A stretch of DNA of 11,926 bases from CAZZDA01 sp964652585 (GTDB lineage Bacteria > Patescibacteriota > Patescibacteriia > UBA1544). The notes beneath the pieces were generated by a model. That model did no database searches, was not told where the DNA came from, and saw only the letters and a program-made list of their open reading frames with translations. Location of the stretch: the NCBI GenBank assembly GCA_964652585.1, contig CAZZDA010000032.1, positions 1 through 11,926 on the forward strand, read 5' to 3'. Position numbers and translations under genes: made by a program. Below are positions 1-7,149 of the stretch, piece by piece (positions within the stretch are counted from its first letter, which is position 1; each line of letters begins with the position of its first letter).

Positions 1-85
1 ATGGGTAAAGCATCATAATTATACCGTATCTGTTCCATTTCCTTTATATAACAATGCCGTGAAGGTGGTTTTTTTGTTAGAATTT

Positions 86-94
86 TGGTACACT
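86..94 (+). promoter_or_regulatory. weak candidate extended -10 promoter before the exchanger gene
   Basis: TGG followed by TACACT (89-94) fits an extended -10 element (TGnTAnnnT). The best -35 at 17 bp spacing is only TGGTTT (66-71). Transcription would begin near 101, giving a leader of about 20 nt before the ATG at 124. The rest of 1-123 holds no feature I can defend. It is AT-rich, and a short frame ending at TAA 16-18 could be the tail of an upstream gene, which cannot be judged from five codons. Confidence 0.3.
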
Positions 95-123
95 AAAACA
101 AGCCATTTGTAATTTTTTAACGT

Positions 124-1071
124 ATGTCTCTCCCAATTGCGCTTTTTGTTTTTGTTGCCAGCATCGCCTTTTTGGTAAAATCCGCCGATTATTTTACCGA
201 CTATAGTGAGAAAATAGGCAGAATCATGCGTATGCCCGCTTTTATTGTGGGTGTGGTTATTTTAGCGCTTGGCACGTCGCTACCCGAGTTGGCAACCTCC
301 ATAATGGCAGTTGCACAGCAGCATTCCGATATTGTGCTGGGAAATGTATTGGGCAGCAATGTCGCTAATATCTTACTTGGTCTTGGATTTACCATGCTGG
401 TAACTCAGAAAATATTTAAGGCAGAGTGGAATATTTTCTTTGGTGACTATACGATTTTGATTGCCGGTATGGGTTTGCTGTATTTTACCGCAATGGATGG
501 AAAGATTGTTTTTGCCGAATCGCTCATTTTTCTTGCAGGGTATGTCGTGTATCTTTTTTATGCATATGGCGTACACAAAACCAATAGCCAAGTAGAGGTT
601 GATGAAGTAAAAATACATAAAAAGTATGTAGCGTATTATTGGCTGGCACTTGTAGCCAGTCTCATAATTATTTTTCTTTCTTCTCGTTATACCGTATTGT
701 CCGTTATTGCCATAGCAGAACATTTGCGTATTGGTACCGCCGTTTTAGCCACAAGTATTATTGCGCTTGGCACCTCATTTCCTGAAATATTTGTGGCGAT
801 AAGTGCCGCACGCAAAGGAAAGTTTGATCTGTTAGCGGGAGATATTATAGGCTCTAATATATTCAATACGTTTGCGGTTGTTGGTGCAAGCGGTATACTA
901 GGGTCGCTCGTGATTCCATCGGCACTGATTGCTTTTGTCATACCATTTGCCGTCTTCGTGACGATCATGTATTGGGTGATACTGCAAGATCACAAAATAT
1001 TACCTTCTGAAGGCGCGATCTTAACTCTTCTCTATATTGTATTTATTGCAAAATTATTTAACTGGTTCTGA
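124..1071 (+). CDS. Na+/Ca2+ exchanger (CaCA) family membrane protein, YrbG-like
   Basis: Predicted inner-membrane cation/Ca2+ antiporter of the CaCA superfamily, 315 aa, close to the usual length of bacterial YrbG-type proteins (recalled as about 325). The two signature alpha repeats are both present. The first has ALGTSLPE at residues 48-55 followed by GNVLGSN at 73-79. The second has ALGTSFPE at 214-221 followed by GDIIGSNIFN at 239-248. The acidic residues E55 and E221 in the G-T-S-x-P-E motifs are the expected cation ligands. Hydrophobic segments run through both halves, with a charged cytoplasmic-type loop near 150-168, as expected for the inverted-repeat fold of about ten helices. The ATG at 124 places a hydrophobic helix directly at the N-terminus; there is no Shine-Dalgarno sequence. 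The TGA stop overlaps the next ATG by one base, so it is probably co-transcribed with the kinase. The exact ion specificity cannot be read from the sequence. Confidence 0.9.
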   Translation: MSLPIALFVFVASIAFLVKSADYFTDYSEKIGRIMRMPAFIVGVVILALGTSLPELATSIMAVAQQHSDIVLGNVLGSNVANILLGLGFTMLVTQKIFKAEWNIFFGDYTILIAGMGLLYFTAMDGKIVFAESLIFLAGYVVYLFYAYGVHKTNSQVEVDEVKIHKKYVAYYWLALVASLIIIFLSSRYTVLSVIAIAEHLRIGTAVLATSIIALGTSFPEIFVAISAARKGKFDLLAGDIIGSNIFNTFAVVGASGILGSLVIPSALIAFVIPFAVFVTIMYWVILQDHKILPSEGAILTLLYIVFIAKLFNWF

Positions 1072-1721
1072 TGCCTATGTATAATCTTATTCTTTTTGGT
1101 CCGCAAGGATCCGGAAAAGGAACGCAAGCTGAATATATTGCGGAAGCATTTACTATTCCACGACTTTCACCGGGAGAAATATTTCGTCGTGAAAAAGAAG
1201 AGGAGACGGATATGGGGAAACTGGCAGCTTCCTATACTGATAGGGGAGAGCTTGCGCCTTCTAAAGTGACCAATGAAATAATGGCAAAACGTCTTGGTGA
1301 GATGGATTGCGTGCAAGGATTTATTTTGGATGGCTATCCACGAAACAAAGTGCAAGCTGATGCATTGGACAGTATTCTGGGAGTCTTGGAAAAAGAATTA
1401 ACCCATGTTTTTGAAATATGGATCTCTGACACAGAAGCGGTCAAGCGTATTGGCGGCAGGCGCGTATGTGCGTGCGGTACGAGCTATCATGTGCGGCACA
1501 ATCCGCCGAAAAAAGAAGGAATCTGCGACAAATGCGGACAACCGATTTTTATGCGAGACGATGACGAGCCGGATGCTATCAAGAGGCGTTTGGAAATTTA
1601 TCATACCAATACAGAATTGCTTATAGAGCGATATAAAAAACGAGGTATTATGACGCGCGTTAACGGTGAGCAGTCTATACAGAAGGTGAGGGAAGATATT
1701 TTCACAATATTTCAGCTGTAA
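1071..1721 (+). CDS. adk: adenylate kinase-type nucleoside monophosphate kinase, zinc-knuckle form
   Basis: Cytosolic kinase of the adenylate kinase family (ATP + AMP to 2 ADP), 216 aa, normal for a long-LID bacterial enzyme. It has the P-loop GPQGSGKGT at 10-18, the NMP-binding LDGYPR at 86-91 and a LID segment with four cysteines (C133, C135, C152, C155), followed by RDDD at 162-165 and KRR at 171-173. Two details differ from textbook Adk. The usual S-T-G-D motif that contacts AMP reads S-P-G-E at 33-36. The first half of the zinc knuckle is CxC where C-x-x-C is usual (RRVCACGTSYH, one residue short). The reading frame is intact, so this is not a frameshift. The start is taken at 1071, sharing one base with the previous TGA; M3 at 1077 is an equally possible start. 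In many bacteria adk lies next to map, as it does here. Its exact nucleotide preference is inferred. Confidence 0.88.
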   Translation: MPMYNLILFGPQGSGKGTQAEYIAEAFTIPRLSPGEIFRREKEEETDMGKLAASYTDRGELAPSKVTNEIMAKRLGEMDCVQGFILDGYPRNKVQADALDSILGVLEKELTHVFEIWISDTEAVKRIGGRRVCACGTSYHVRHNPPKKEGICDKCGQPIFMRDDDEPDAIKRRLEIYHTNTELLIERYKKRGIMTRVNGEQSIQKVREDIFTIFQL

Positions 1722-1724
1722 AGT

Positions 1725-2513
1725 ATGATTACCTATAAAACGAAGGAAGAAATACAAGTAATCAGGGATGGCGGCAAGCGTCTTGCCGCTGTTTTAGATA
1801 TGGTGGTAGATGCAGTAAAACCTGGTGCGACCACAAAAGATCTTGAAGATATTGCAGTGAGAGAAATAAAAAAAGCCGGCGGAGAACCATCGTTTAAGGG
1901 ATATAAAAATCTGCCGGATGAAATACCGTTTCCCACAGCCCTGTGTACGTCGCTGAATGAGGTTATTGTACATGGACCAGCGATTCCGCCAAAGATCATG
2001 AAAAAGGGAGATATTATCGGTATTGATGTGGGTATGTGCTGGCCTATAGGCAAAAAAAATATTGCACCGCTCTACACCGACATGGCACGTACGGTTCCTG
2101 TTGGTACGGTGTCGCCCAAGTTGCAAAAATTGCTTACGGTAACACAAGAAGCATTGATGCAAGGCATTAAAGCGGCAAAGATAGGTGCGAGTATCGGAGA
2201 TATTTCGCGTGCGATTGAAAACGCGATCAAGCACCATGGCTATGGTATTGTGCGTGATCTGGTAGGGCACGGTGTAGGATATGAGGTGCATGAAGAGCCG
2301 CGCGTACCTAACTTTGTTGACAAGAATTATGCCGATATTCCACTAAAAAAAGGGATGGTATTGGCTATTGAACCCATGGTGACGCTCGGAAAGCATATGA
2401 TTAAAGTTTTAGAAGATAATTGGACCATCATTACAGCGGATAAAAGTATTGCTGCCCATTTTGAACATACGATCACTGTTGGAAAAAAAGGCGGGGAGAT
2501 TCTCACGAAGTAA
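1725..2513 (+). CDS. map: type I methionine aminopeptidase
   Basis: Removes the initiator Met from nascent proteins; a cytosolic dinuclear metalloprotease, 262 aa. All pita-bread active-site residues are visible: H83 (VHGPAIPP), metal ligands D101 (IGIDVG), D119 (YTDMART), H182 (GHGVGYEVHEEP), E216 (AIEPM) and E247 (FEHTI), plus substrate-binding H189. No N-terminal zinc or SH3-like extension is present, so it is the short bacterial type. The spacing between the two metal Asp residues is 17 intervening residues where the E. coli enzyme has 10; the extra segment (WPIGKKNIAPL) lies in the loop between them. The ATG is 3 nt after the adk stop, with no Shine-Dalgarno motif, which is consistent with translational coupling inside the operon. 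The assignment is firm; only the role of the insertion is unknown. Confidence 0.95.
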   Translation: MITYKTKEEIQVIRDGGKRLAAVLDMVVDAVKPGATTKDLEDIAVREIKKAGGEPSFKGYKNLPDEIPFPTALCTSLNEVIVHGPAIPPKIMKKGDIIGIDVGMCWPIGKKNIAPLYTDMARTVPVGTVSPKLQKLLTVTQEALMQGIKAAKIGASIGDISRAIENAIKHHGYGIVRDLVGHGVGYEVHEEPRVPNFVDKNYADIPLKKGMVLAIEPMVTLGKHMIKVLEDNWTIITADKSIAAHFEHTITVGKKGGEILTK

Positions 2514-2518
2514 AACGT

Positions 2519-2947
2519 ATGAAATATCTTGGAATTGATTATGGCACAAAAAGGATAGGCGTGGCAATTGGAGATGATGTTACGTGTATGGCATTTCCTC
2601 TGACGGTTATAACCTATACAAAGATAGCGGAAGTTTTTTTTGCACTCAATGAATATATTAAAAAAGAGGAGGTTGAAACTGTGGTAGTAGGTAAGCCCAC
2701 AACACGGGAGGGTCAATCGCGCGCGATCACTGAAGATACACAAGTATTTGTACAGAAGCTGAAAGAAGAAATTGCGATACCGGTTGCGGTATTTGATGAG
2801 CGTCTGACAAGCAAAGCGGCTGATGCGCTCATAGCAGAGCGTGGTGCGGCAGGTCAAGATCGTGACGCGATAGCCGCTATGGTTATTCTGCAAAACTATT
2901 TAGACGCCGTTAAAACAGAGTTGCAAACTCCAAGTTTTAGGTTATAA
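2519..2947 (+). CDS. ruvX: RuvX/YqgF family putative Holliday junction resolvase
   Basis: RNase-H-fold nuclease family implicated in Holliday junction resolution and in pre-16S rRNA 5' end processing; 142 aa, the normal length. Visible motifs are the N-terminal IDYGTKRIGVAI strand pair with catalytic D7, the VVVGKP strand at 55-60, the VFDERLTSKAA segment with acidic D93/E94, and the C-terminal D116 in DRDAIAAMVILQNYL. These are the three acidic positions expected of the family. It starts 5 nt after the map stop and ends 6 nt before recO, so it belongs to the same transcription unit; a recombination partner next door fits. No Shine-Dalgarno sequence precedes the ATG. The family is certain. 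Which of the two proposed roles dominates in this organism cannot be told from sequence. Confidence 0.93.
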   Translation: MKYLGIDYGTKRIGVAIGDDVTCMAFPLTVITYTKIAEVFFALNEYIKKEEVETVVVGKPTTREGQSRAITEDTQVFVQKLKEEIAIPVAVFDERLTSKAADALIAERGAAGQDRDAIAAMVILQNYLDAVKTELQTPSFRL

Positions 2948-2953
2948 GAATGT

Positions 2954-3760
2954 ATGTCTTCCTATATCGTTACTGACGCGGTCGTGCTGCAACGACAGTC
3001 TTTTAGAGAAACCGATCGGCGTGTTGTACTCTATACAAAAGAAAGCGGCAAAGTAGATGCTGTTGTACGGGGAGCAAGAAAACTTTCAAGCAAGCTTGCC
3101 GGTCATACAGAGCCTTTTAGCGTTGTTCAAGTTATGCTGGCAAGAGGGTGTGTATTTGACCATGTAGCAGGATCTGTCGTAAGAGATCCATTGCTACATT
3201 TGCGCAAGAATTTTAGCAGCTTTGTATGCACATCGTTTATTGGCGAGATAACGAGCCGTCTCATAAAACCGGAAGAAAAAGACGAGCGCATGTATACTTT
3301 GCTCGTAGAAGCACTTAAGGAGATCGATCACATTTCGCAAGTTCATGAAAGTGCACTGACGCATTGGTGGCAAACACGAGAGGGAAAAATTGCTACAACG
3401 TTTGCGTGGCGTTTGCTCATACTTTTAGGTTATAAACCGGAACTTGAATTTTGTATGGTATGCAAACAAAGCGAGCAACAAGCGTCCCCCTCGTTTTTTG
3501 ACTGCGCTCAAGGAGGGTATCTCTGCGTAGAGTGTGTACGTGCTGCTCCACCGAACAATCGATACACCATAACCCCTGCTTCTCTTACAATGCTTAAAGA
3601 TCTCTCTCAGAAACAGCAAGAACTTGATATCGGTGATTATGAAACACAAAAGCAAGTGATAGCTATCGTCCTGCGCTATCTCATACATCATTTGGAGCGC
3701 CCTCTTTACACTTCCACATCTTTTCGGTATAGTATGGAGCCAATGATAAACGATCTTTAA
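2954..3760 (+). CDS. recO: DNA repair protein RecO
   Basis: Recombination mediator of the RecFOR pathway that helps load RecA onto SSB-coated single-stranded DNA; 268 aa, within the family range. The N-terminal OB-fold carries the typical opening TDAVVLQRQSFRETDRRVVLYT and VVRGARK (37-43), where basic residues contact DNA. The helical C-terminal half contains a zinc-binding set C167-x2-C170 and C191-x2-C194, separated by a G-G-Y-L turn. C184 sits where many RecO proteins have a small residue. Six bases separate it from ruvX. The ATG at 2954 is in frame with the conserved strand; an ATG four bases upstream is in another frame. No internal damage is seen. Confidence 0.92.
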   Translation: MSSYIVTDAVVLQRQSFRETDRRVVLYTKESGKVDAVVRGARKLSSKLAGHTEPFSVVQVMLARGCVFDHVAGSVVRDPLLHLRKNFSSFVCTSFIGEITSRLIKPEEKDERMYTLLVEALKEIDHISQVHESALTHWWQTREGKIATTFAWRLLILLGYKPELEFCMVCKQSEQQASPSFFDCAQGGYLCVECVRAAPPNNRYTITPASLTMLKDLSQKQQELDIGDYETQKQVIAIVLRYLIHHLERPLYTSTSFRYSMEPMINDL

Positions 3761-3763
3761 CAG

Positions 3764-3769
3764 AAAGGA
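3764..3769 (+). promoter_or_regulatory. Shine-Dalgarno site of the phosphoribosyltransferase gene
   Basis: AAAGGA lies 7 nt before the ATG at 3777 and is the only convincing ribosome binding site in the window. It fixes that start over the out-of-frame ATG at 3772. Confidence 0.7.
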
Positions 3770-3776
3770 ATATGAC

Positions 3777-4499
3777 ATGGCAACGTCAAGGGTCACGAAA
3801 CTTGAGCAGTGGATGTATGATATTGGTGCTTTGAAGCAAGGACATTTTGCGCTTGCGCCAAAGCAAGGTATCGGGCATGTTCATGCTCCTCACTACTTTG
3901 ATAAGAGGGTGATCTTGAATGATGATCGGCATCGTGCATATATTGCTTCTCTTATGGCACGACGTATTGTGGAGAAGCTTAAGCTACGACCCCGCTTTGA
4001 TCAGCATCTTGACGCTATTGTCGGCATTGACAGTGGGACGCTTGTGCTTGGTGATGATGTACGACTCGAACTGGAAAAAAAACTTGGCTATGGCGTTGAG
4101 TACGTACAGGCAATGAAAAACAACCCTCATGTGCCTCGCACGGACTTTTACTTGACCGGTCGTGTCAATTTACAGCGTTGCTTGGTTGCGGAAGATGTCG
4201 GAAGTTCGAGTGTGGGCGGTAACGCGTGGCGTGTGGTCAATGCGATACGCGCACAAGGCGGAGAAGTTCTTGGTGTTGTCTATATGTTCAATAGGGGTAT
4301 TGTGACGTCAAAAAAGCTTGGTGCGCCGGTTACTTCGCTGGTACGCAGAAAACTTCCAATGTACGCGGCTGATCCCACTATAGTCCCGGCTCTTCGCAGG
4401 TGTAAGCAATGCTGGGGAGGTGAGTCAGTCAACACTGATATCGGCCACGGAGAAAAGTGGCTGGAAGAAGCGCGTGTGGCAGGCACAACCACTCAATAA
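3777..4499 (+). CDS. orotate phosphoribosyltransferase-like protein (divergent PRPP loop)
   Basis: Probable type I phosphoribosyltransferase resembling PyrE, 240 aa. The N-terminus IGALKQGHFAL (16-26), followed by HYFDKRVI (39-46), resembles the hood segment of orotate phosphoribosyltransferases. Residues 136-149 (CLVAEDVGSSSVGG) sit where the PRPP-binding loop V-V-E-D-V-x-T-T-G-G-S is expected: the E139-D140 pair is kept, but the T-T-G-G core has become S-S-S-V-G-G. After the core fold come a C209-x2-C212 pair and N-T-D-I-G-H-G (219-225), an extension that I recall from PyrE-like proteins of Archaea and CPR bacteria. It is 16 nt after recO and is followed directly by a terminator, so it ends the first operon. 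Substrate is inferred: orotate is the default, but the altered loop leaves another base or a salvage role open. No other pyrimidine gene is nearby. Confidence 0.7.
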   Translation: MATSRVTKLEQWMYDIGALKQGHFALAPKQGIGHVHAPHYFDKRVILNDDRHRAYIASLMARRIVEKLKLRPRFDQHLDAIVGIDSGTLVLGDDVRLELEKKLGYGVEYVQAMKNNPHVPRTDFYLTGRVNLQRCLVAEDVGSSSVGGNAWRVVNAIRAQGGEVLGVVYMFNRGIVTSKKLGAPVTSLVRRKLPMYAADPTIVPALRRCKQCWGGESVNTDIGHGEKWLEEARVAGTTTQ

Positions 4500-4518
4500 G
4501 CGCAAAAAAGCACTTTGC

Positions 4519-4554
4519 AAGCGGCATCTTCGGATAGCCGCTTTTTTCTTTTTT
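4519..4554 (+). terminator. rho-independent terminator with UUCG loop
   Basis: AAGCGGCATC (4519-4528), loop TTCG (4529-4532), then GAT-A-GCCGCTT (4533-4543) form a 10-bp stem with one bulged A and a stable UUCG tetraloop. A T-rich tract (TTTTTTCTTTTTT) runs from about 4542 to 4554. It starts 20 nt after the phosphoribosyltransferase stop and closes the first operon. Confidence 0.9.
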
Positions 4555-4558
4555 ACCA

Positions 4559-4587
4559 AAACTCACGACATCCGATGTCGTGAGTTT
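4559..4587. repeat. perfect 13-bp inverted repeat upstream of aspS
   Basis: AAACTCACGACAT (4559-4571) and ATGTCGTGAGTTT (4575-4587) are exact inverse complements around a 3-nt centre (CCG). No T-tract follows on either strand, so it is not a second classical terminator. Its right arm covers the place where the -35 of the TATAAT at 4598 would be. It could be a DNA operator or an RNA hairpin; the sequence does not decide. Confidence 0.75.
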
Positions 4588-4597
4588 CAACATTCTT

Positions 4598-4603
4598 TAT
4601 AAT
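4598..4603 (+). promoter_or_regulatory. candidate -10 box (TATAAT) upstream of aspS
   Basis: Perfect TATAAT at 4598-4603. The -35 position at 17 bp spacing (4575-4580, ATGTCG) is poor and lies inside the 13-bp inverted repeat. Transcription would start near 4610, leaving a leader of about 48 nt before the aspS ATG. It competes with the second candidate downstream. Confidence 0.4.
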
Positions 4604-4621
4604 GTTAAATAGCGCTTGTTC

Positions 4622-4650
4622 TTGCAAAAACATCCTAAATTAGCTATCAT
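4622..4650 (+). promoter_or_regulatory. candidate aspS promoter giving a leaderless mRNA
   Basis: TTGCAA (4622-4627), a 17-bp spacer and TATCAT (4645-4650). Transcription would start 6-8 nt later, at about 4656-4658, which is on or next to the ATG at 4658. The mRNA would then have essentially no 5' leader. Confidence 0.5.
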
Positions 4651-4657
4651 ACACTCT

Positions 4658-6439
4658 ATGATACGAACACATACCTGCGGAGAACTCTCAAAAAAGCACG
4701 AAAAAAAGAAGATAGCGCTCACCGGATGGGTGCATCGGCGTCGTGACCACGGCGGTCTTATTTTTATTGACTTGCGGGATCGGTATGGACTTACCCAATG
4801 CACGTTTGACCCGGAAAAGAATAAGAGTGCTTGGGAGTTGGCTGACACGCTGCGTCCGGAAGACGTGGTAAAAATAGACGGCGTGGTTGTAGCTCGTCCA
4901 AAAGAAATGGTCAATATAAAATTGGCTACAGGTGAAATTGAAGTAGAAGGAAATGCGGTTACGATCTTGAGCAAAGCAAAGACACCTCCCTTTGAAATAG
5001 AGGCTGAAAAAGAAATGCAGCAGACTGTCAATGAAGATTTGCGTCTCAAATATCGCTATCTTGACTTGCGTCAGCCCATAATGCGAGAAAATTTGCAAAG
5101 GCGCCACGATATCGTGAAAGCAATACGAGATTATTTTTGCGAGAGAGATTTTTTAGAGATAGAAACTCCCATTCTCATTAAGGGTACGCCGGAAGGCTCG
5201 CGGGAATATTTGGTGCCTTCGCGCTTGCACGAGGGAGAGGTATATGTGTTACCGCAAAGCCCGCAACAATTAAAGCAGCTTGCAATGGTAGGAGGGGTGG
5301 ATAAGTATTTTCAAATAGCGCGGTGTTTTCGTGATGAAGATCTGCGCGCGGATCGCCAACCGGAATTTACCCAGCTTGATATTGAAATGAGTTTTTGCGA
5401 GGAAGAAGACATCAGGCAGTTGATAGAAGATTTGCTTATCAGCATAAGTAGCCAATTTTTGCCAAAGAAAAAACTAACGGCAACACCATTTACACGGCTT
5501 ACGTGGCACGAGGCGATGTTGAAGTATGGATCGGATAAACCGGACCTGCGCTTTGGACTGGAAATAGTTGAGGTGAGTGATGTGGTTGCTTCGTCGGACT
5601 TTTCTGTATTTTCAGATGTGATAAAAAAAGAAGGGGTGGTGCGTGCGCTTAAAGTGGAAGGAGGAGCCAAATTTTCACGAAAAGAAATTGACGAATTGAC
5701 TGAAGTGGCAAAAGTACAAGGAGCAAAAGGTCTTGCCTATATTGTAGTTGAAAAAGAATTGCGCTCGCCAATACTCAAATTTCTCTCAGACAAGGAACAA
5801 AAAAGTTTGCTGGAAGCAACACAAGCAAAAGAGGGTGACATCATTTTCTTCGGTGCGGATACTGAGCTGGTGGCGGCAGAGAGTTTGGGAGCTGTGCGCT
5901 TAGCATGTGCGGATAAGCTGAATTTGCGTGATCCAAACCTTTTAGCATACGTATGGGTAACTGATTTTCCTCTGTTTGTTGTAGGTGAGGAATCAGGGGA
6001 GCTTGCTTCAGTACACCATCCGTTTACCCAGCCACGTGATGAAGATAGAGAACTTATAGAAAAAGAACCGTTAAAAGTCATTTCCCAGCAATCTGACATT
6101 ATCTTAAATGGCGTAGAGCTTGGAGGCGGCGGTATGCGTATTCACGACAAAAAATTACAAGAACAAATTTTTCAAACGCTGGGCATTACCTCGGAAAGCG
6201 CTGAAGCGCGTTTTGGGCATATGCTGGAAGCGTATCAATATGGCGTACCGCCGCATGGCGGAACCGCGCTTGGCATTGATCGGCTGGTCATGCTTTTCCA
6301 AGACGCGAGTTCAGTACGTGATGTCATAGCATTTCCAAAAAACAGCAGAGCGGAAGATACTATGCTCGGCGCGCCATCGGAACCCGATCCAAAAACAGTA
6401 AAAGAACTGGGAATCACCTTACCGAAGAAAAAGAAATAA
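4658..6439 (+). CDS. aspS: aspartyl-tRNA synthetase (bacterial type)
   Basis: Charges tRNA with Asp in the cytosol; 593 aa, the usual size of bacterial AspRS. Domains in order are an N-terminal OB-fold anticodon-binding domain (about 1-105, GWVHRRRDHGG at 23-33), the class II catalytic core, and a GAD insertion (about 290-405). Motif 2 lies at 224-243 (FRDED then PEFTQLDIE) and motif 3 at 539-543 (GIDRL), followed by the conserved C-terminal FPKN and D-x-M-L-G-A-P. The ATG at 4658 is chosen because the protein then begins M-x-R-T-H-x-C-G-x-L exactly as in the family; the open frame extends 14 codons upstream to a TTG, but those residues have no family counterpart and overlap the promoter. His31 (in RRDHGG) is the residue reported in nondiscriminating AspRS, where discriminating E. 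coli AspRS has Leu. This hints that the enzyme may also make Asp-tRNA(Asn) for GatCAB. It is first in a run with scpA and scpB. Confidence 0.96.
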   Translation: MIRTHTCGELSKKHEKKKIALTGWVHRRRDHGGLIFIDLRDRYGLTQCTFDPEKNKSAWELADTLRPEDVVKIDGVVVARPKEMVNIKLATGEIEVEGNAVTILSKAKTPPFEIEAEKEMQQTVNEDLRLKYRYLDLRQPIMRENLQRRHDIVKAIRDYFCERDFLEIETPILIKGTPEGSREYLVPSRLHEGEVYVLPQSPQQLKQLAMVGGVDKYFQIARCFRDEDLRADRQPEFTQLDIEMSFCEEEDIRQLIEDLLISISSQFLPKKKLTATPFTRLTWHEAMLKYGSDKPDLRFGLEIVEVSDVVASSDFSVFSDVIKKEGVVRALKVEGGAKFSRKEIDELTEVAKVQGAKGLAYIVVEKELRSPILKFLSDKEQKSLLEATQAKEGDIIFFGADTELVAAESLGAVRLACADKLNLRDPNLLAYVWVTDFPLFVVGEESGELASVHHPFTQPRDEDRELIEKEPLKVISQQSDIILNGVELGGGGMRIHDKKLQEQIFQTLGITSESAEARFGHMLEAYQYGVPPHGGTALGIDRLVMLFQDASSVRDVIAFPKNSRAEDTMLGAPSEPDPKTVKELGITLPKKKK

Positions 6440-6444
6440 AATCC

Positions 6445-7146
6445 ATGCTACAAACATATACCATTGACTTTCAACCCTTTGAAGGTCCGTTAGATCTCCT
6501 TTTGCAGCTTATTGAGAAGGATAGTTTTGATATTACCAAGATAGCACTTGCGGAGGTTACCGAAAAATATCTTGAAAAGCTTGAGCGGGTCGGTGAAGAA
6601 TATCCGGAACTTTTAGCGGACTTTTTATTAGTTGCCGCGCGCCTTTTGCATTTAAAGTCGCAAGCATTACTACCGTATTTAACATGGGAAGAAGACGATA
6701 TTGATCTGGAATCGCAGTTGAAGATGTACCAGCTTTATTACGAGGCGGCAAAAAAACTGCAGAAACGTATTGCAAGGAAAAAGTTTTCATACGTACGCCA
6801 GCCAACAAAAAAAACATTGGAAATACGTTTTGCGCCGCCAAAGACCGTAACAGCATCTTTTCTTTCACAGGTTTACAAAGAAATACTTGAAGATCGTCCC
6901 GTGCAACAGAAACTGTCACAAAGCGTTGTGACGCGAACGATACATATTCACGAAAAAATAGCGGAAATTAAAAACCGTATTGCCCGTGAAGCAAGTGTCG
7001 GCTTTGATAAGATACTCAAAGACAAAAAAGATACATTGGAGGTGGTAGTAAGTTTCTTGGCGCTTTTAGAGTTGGTAAAGCAACGCACGGTACACGTACG
7101 GCAACAAGGTAATTTTTGTTCAATAACCATTGCAAAATTATCATAA
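6445..7146 (+). CDS. scpA: segregation and condensation protein A (kleisin)
   Basis: Kleisin subunit of the SMC-ScpAB complex that organises and segregates the chromosome; 233 aa. The N-terminal SMC-neck-binding region has the family signature FEGPLDLLLQLIEKDSFDI at 12-30, followed by LADFLLVAARLLHLKSQALLP (58-77, read in two parts as the conserved A-x-x-L-x-x-K-S-x-x-L-L-P). The middle part is acidic and charged, as expected for the ScpB-binding linker. The C-terminal 70-80 residues look like the winged helix that closes onto the SMC head (LEVVVSFLALLELVKQRTV). It starts 5 nt after aspS and is followed 3 nt later by scpB, the classical gene pair. There is no Shine-Dalgarno sequence; translational coupling is likely. 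Confidence 0.94.
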   Translation: MLQTYTIDFQPFEGPLDLLLQLIEKDSFDITKIALAEVTEKYLEKLERVGEEYPELLADFLLVAARLLHLKSQALLPYLTWEEDDIDLESQLKMYQLYYEAAKKLQKRIARKKFSYVRQPTKKTLEIRFAPPKTVTASFLSQVYKEILEDRPVQQKLSQSVVTRTIHIHEKIAEIKNRIAREASVGFDKILKDKKDTLEVVVSFLALLELVKQRTVHVRQQGNFCSITIAKLS

Positions 7147-7149
7147 TAT

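Noticed and set aside
2..109. Open frame from base 2 to a TAA near 109 as a possible C-terminus of an upstream gene
   Set aside because: It has no start inside the window, resembles nothing known, and runs through the likely promoter of the exchanger gene.
1794..2893. Long minus-strand ORFs of 165 and 188 codons opposite map and ruvX
   Set aside because: They lie wholly or mostly under well-identified plus-strand genes, have odd composition (rich in Arg, Cys, Tyr) and show no recognisable domain.
4616..4657. Upstream TTG extension of aspS by 14 codons
   Set aside because: The AspRS family begins at the ATG at 4658, and the extension overlaps the promoter candidate.
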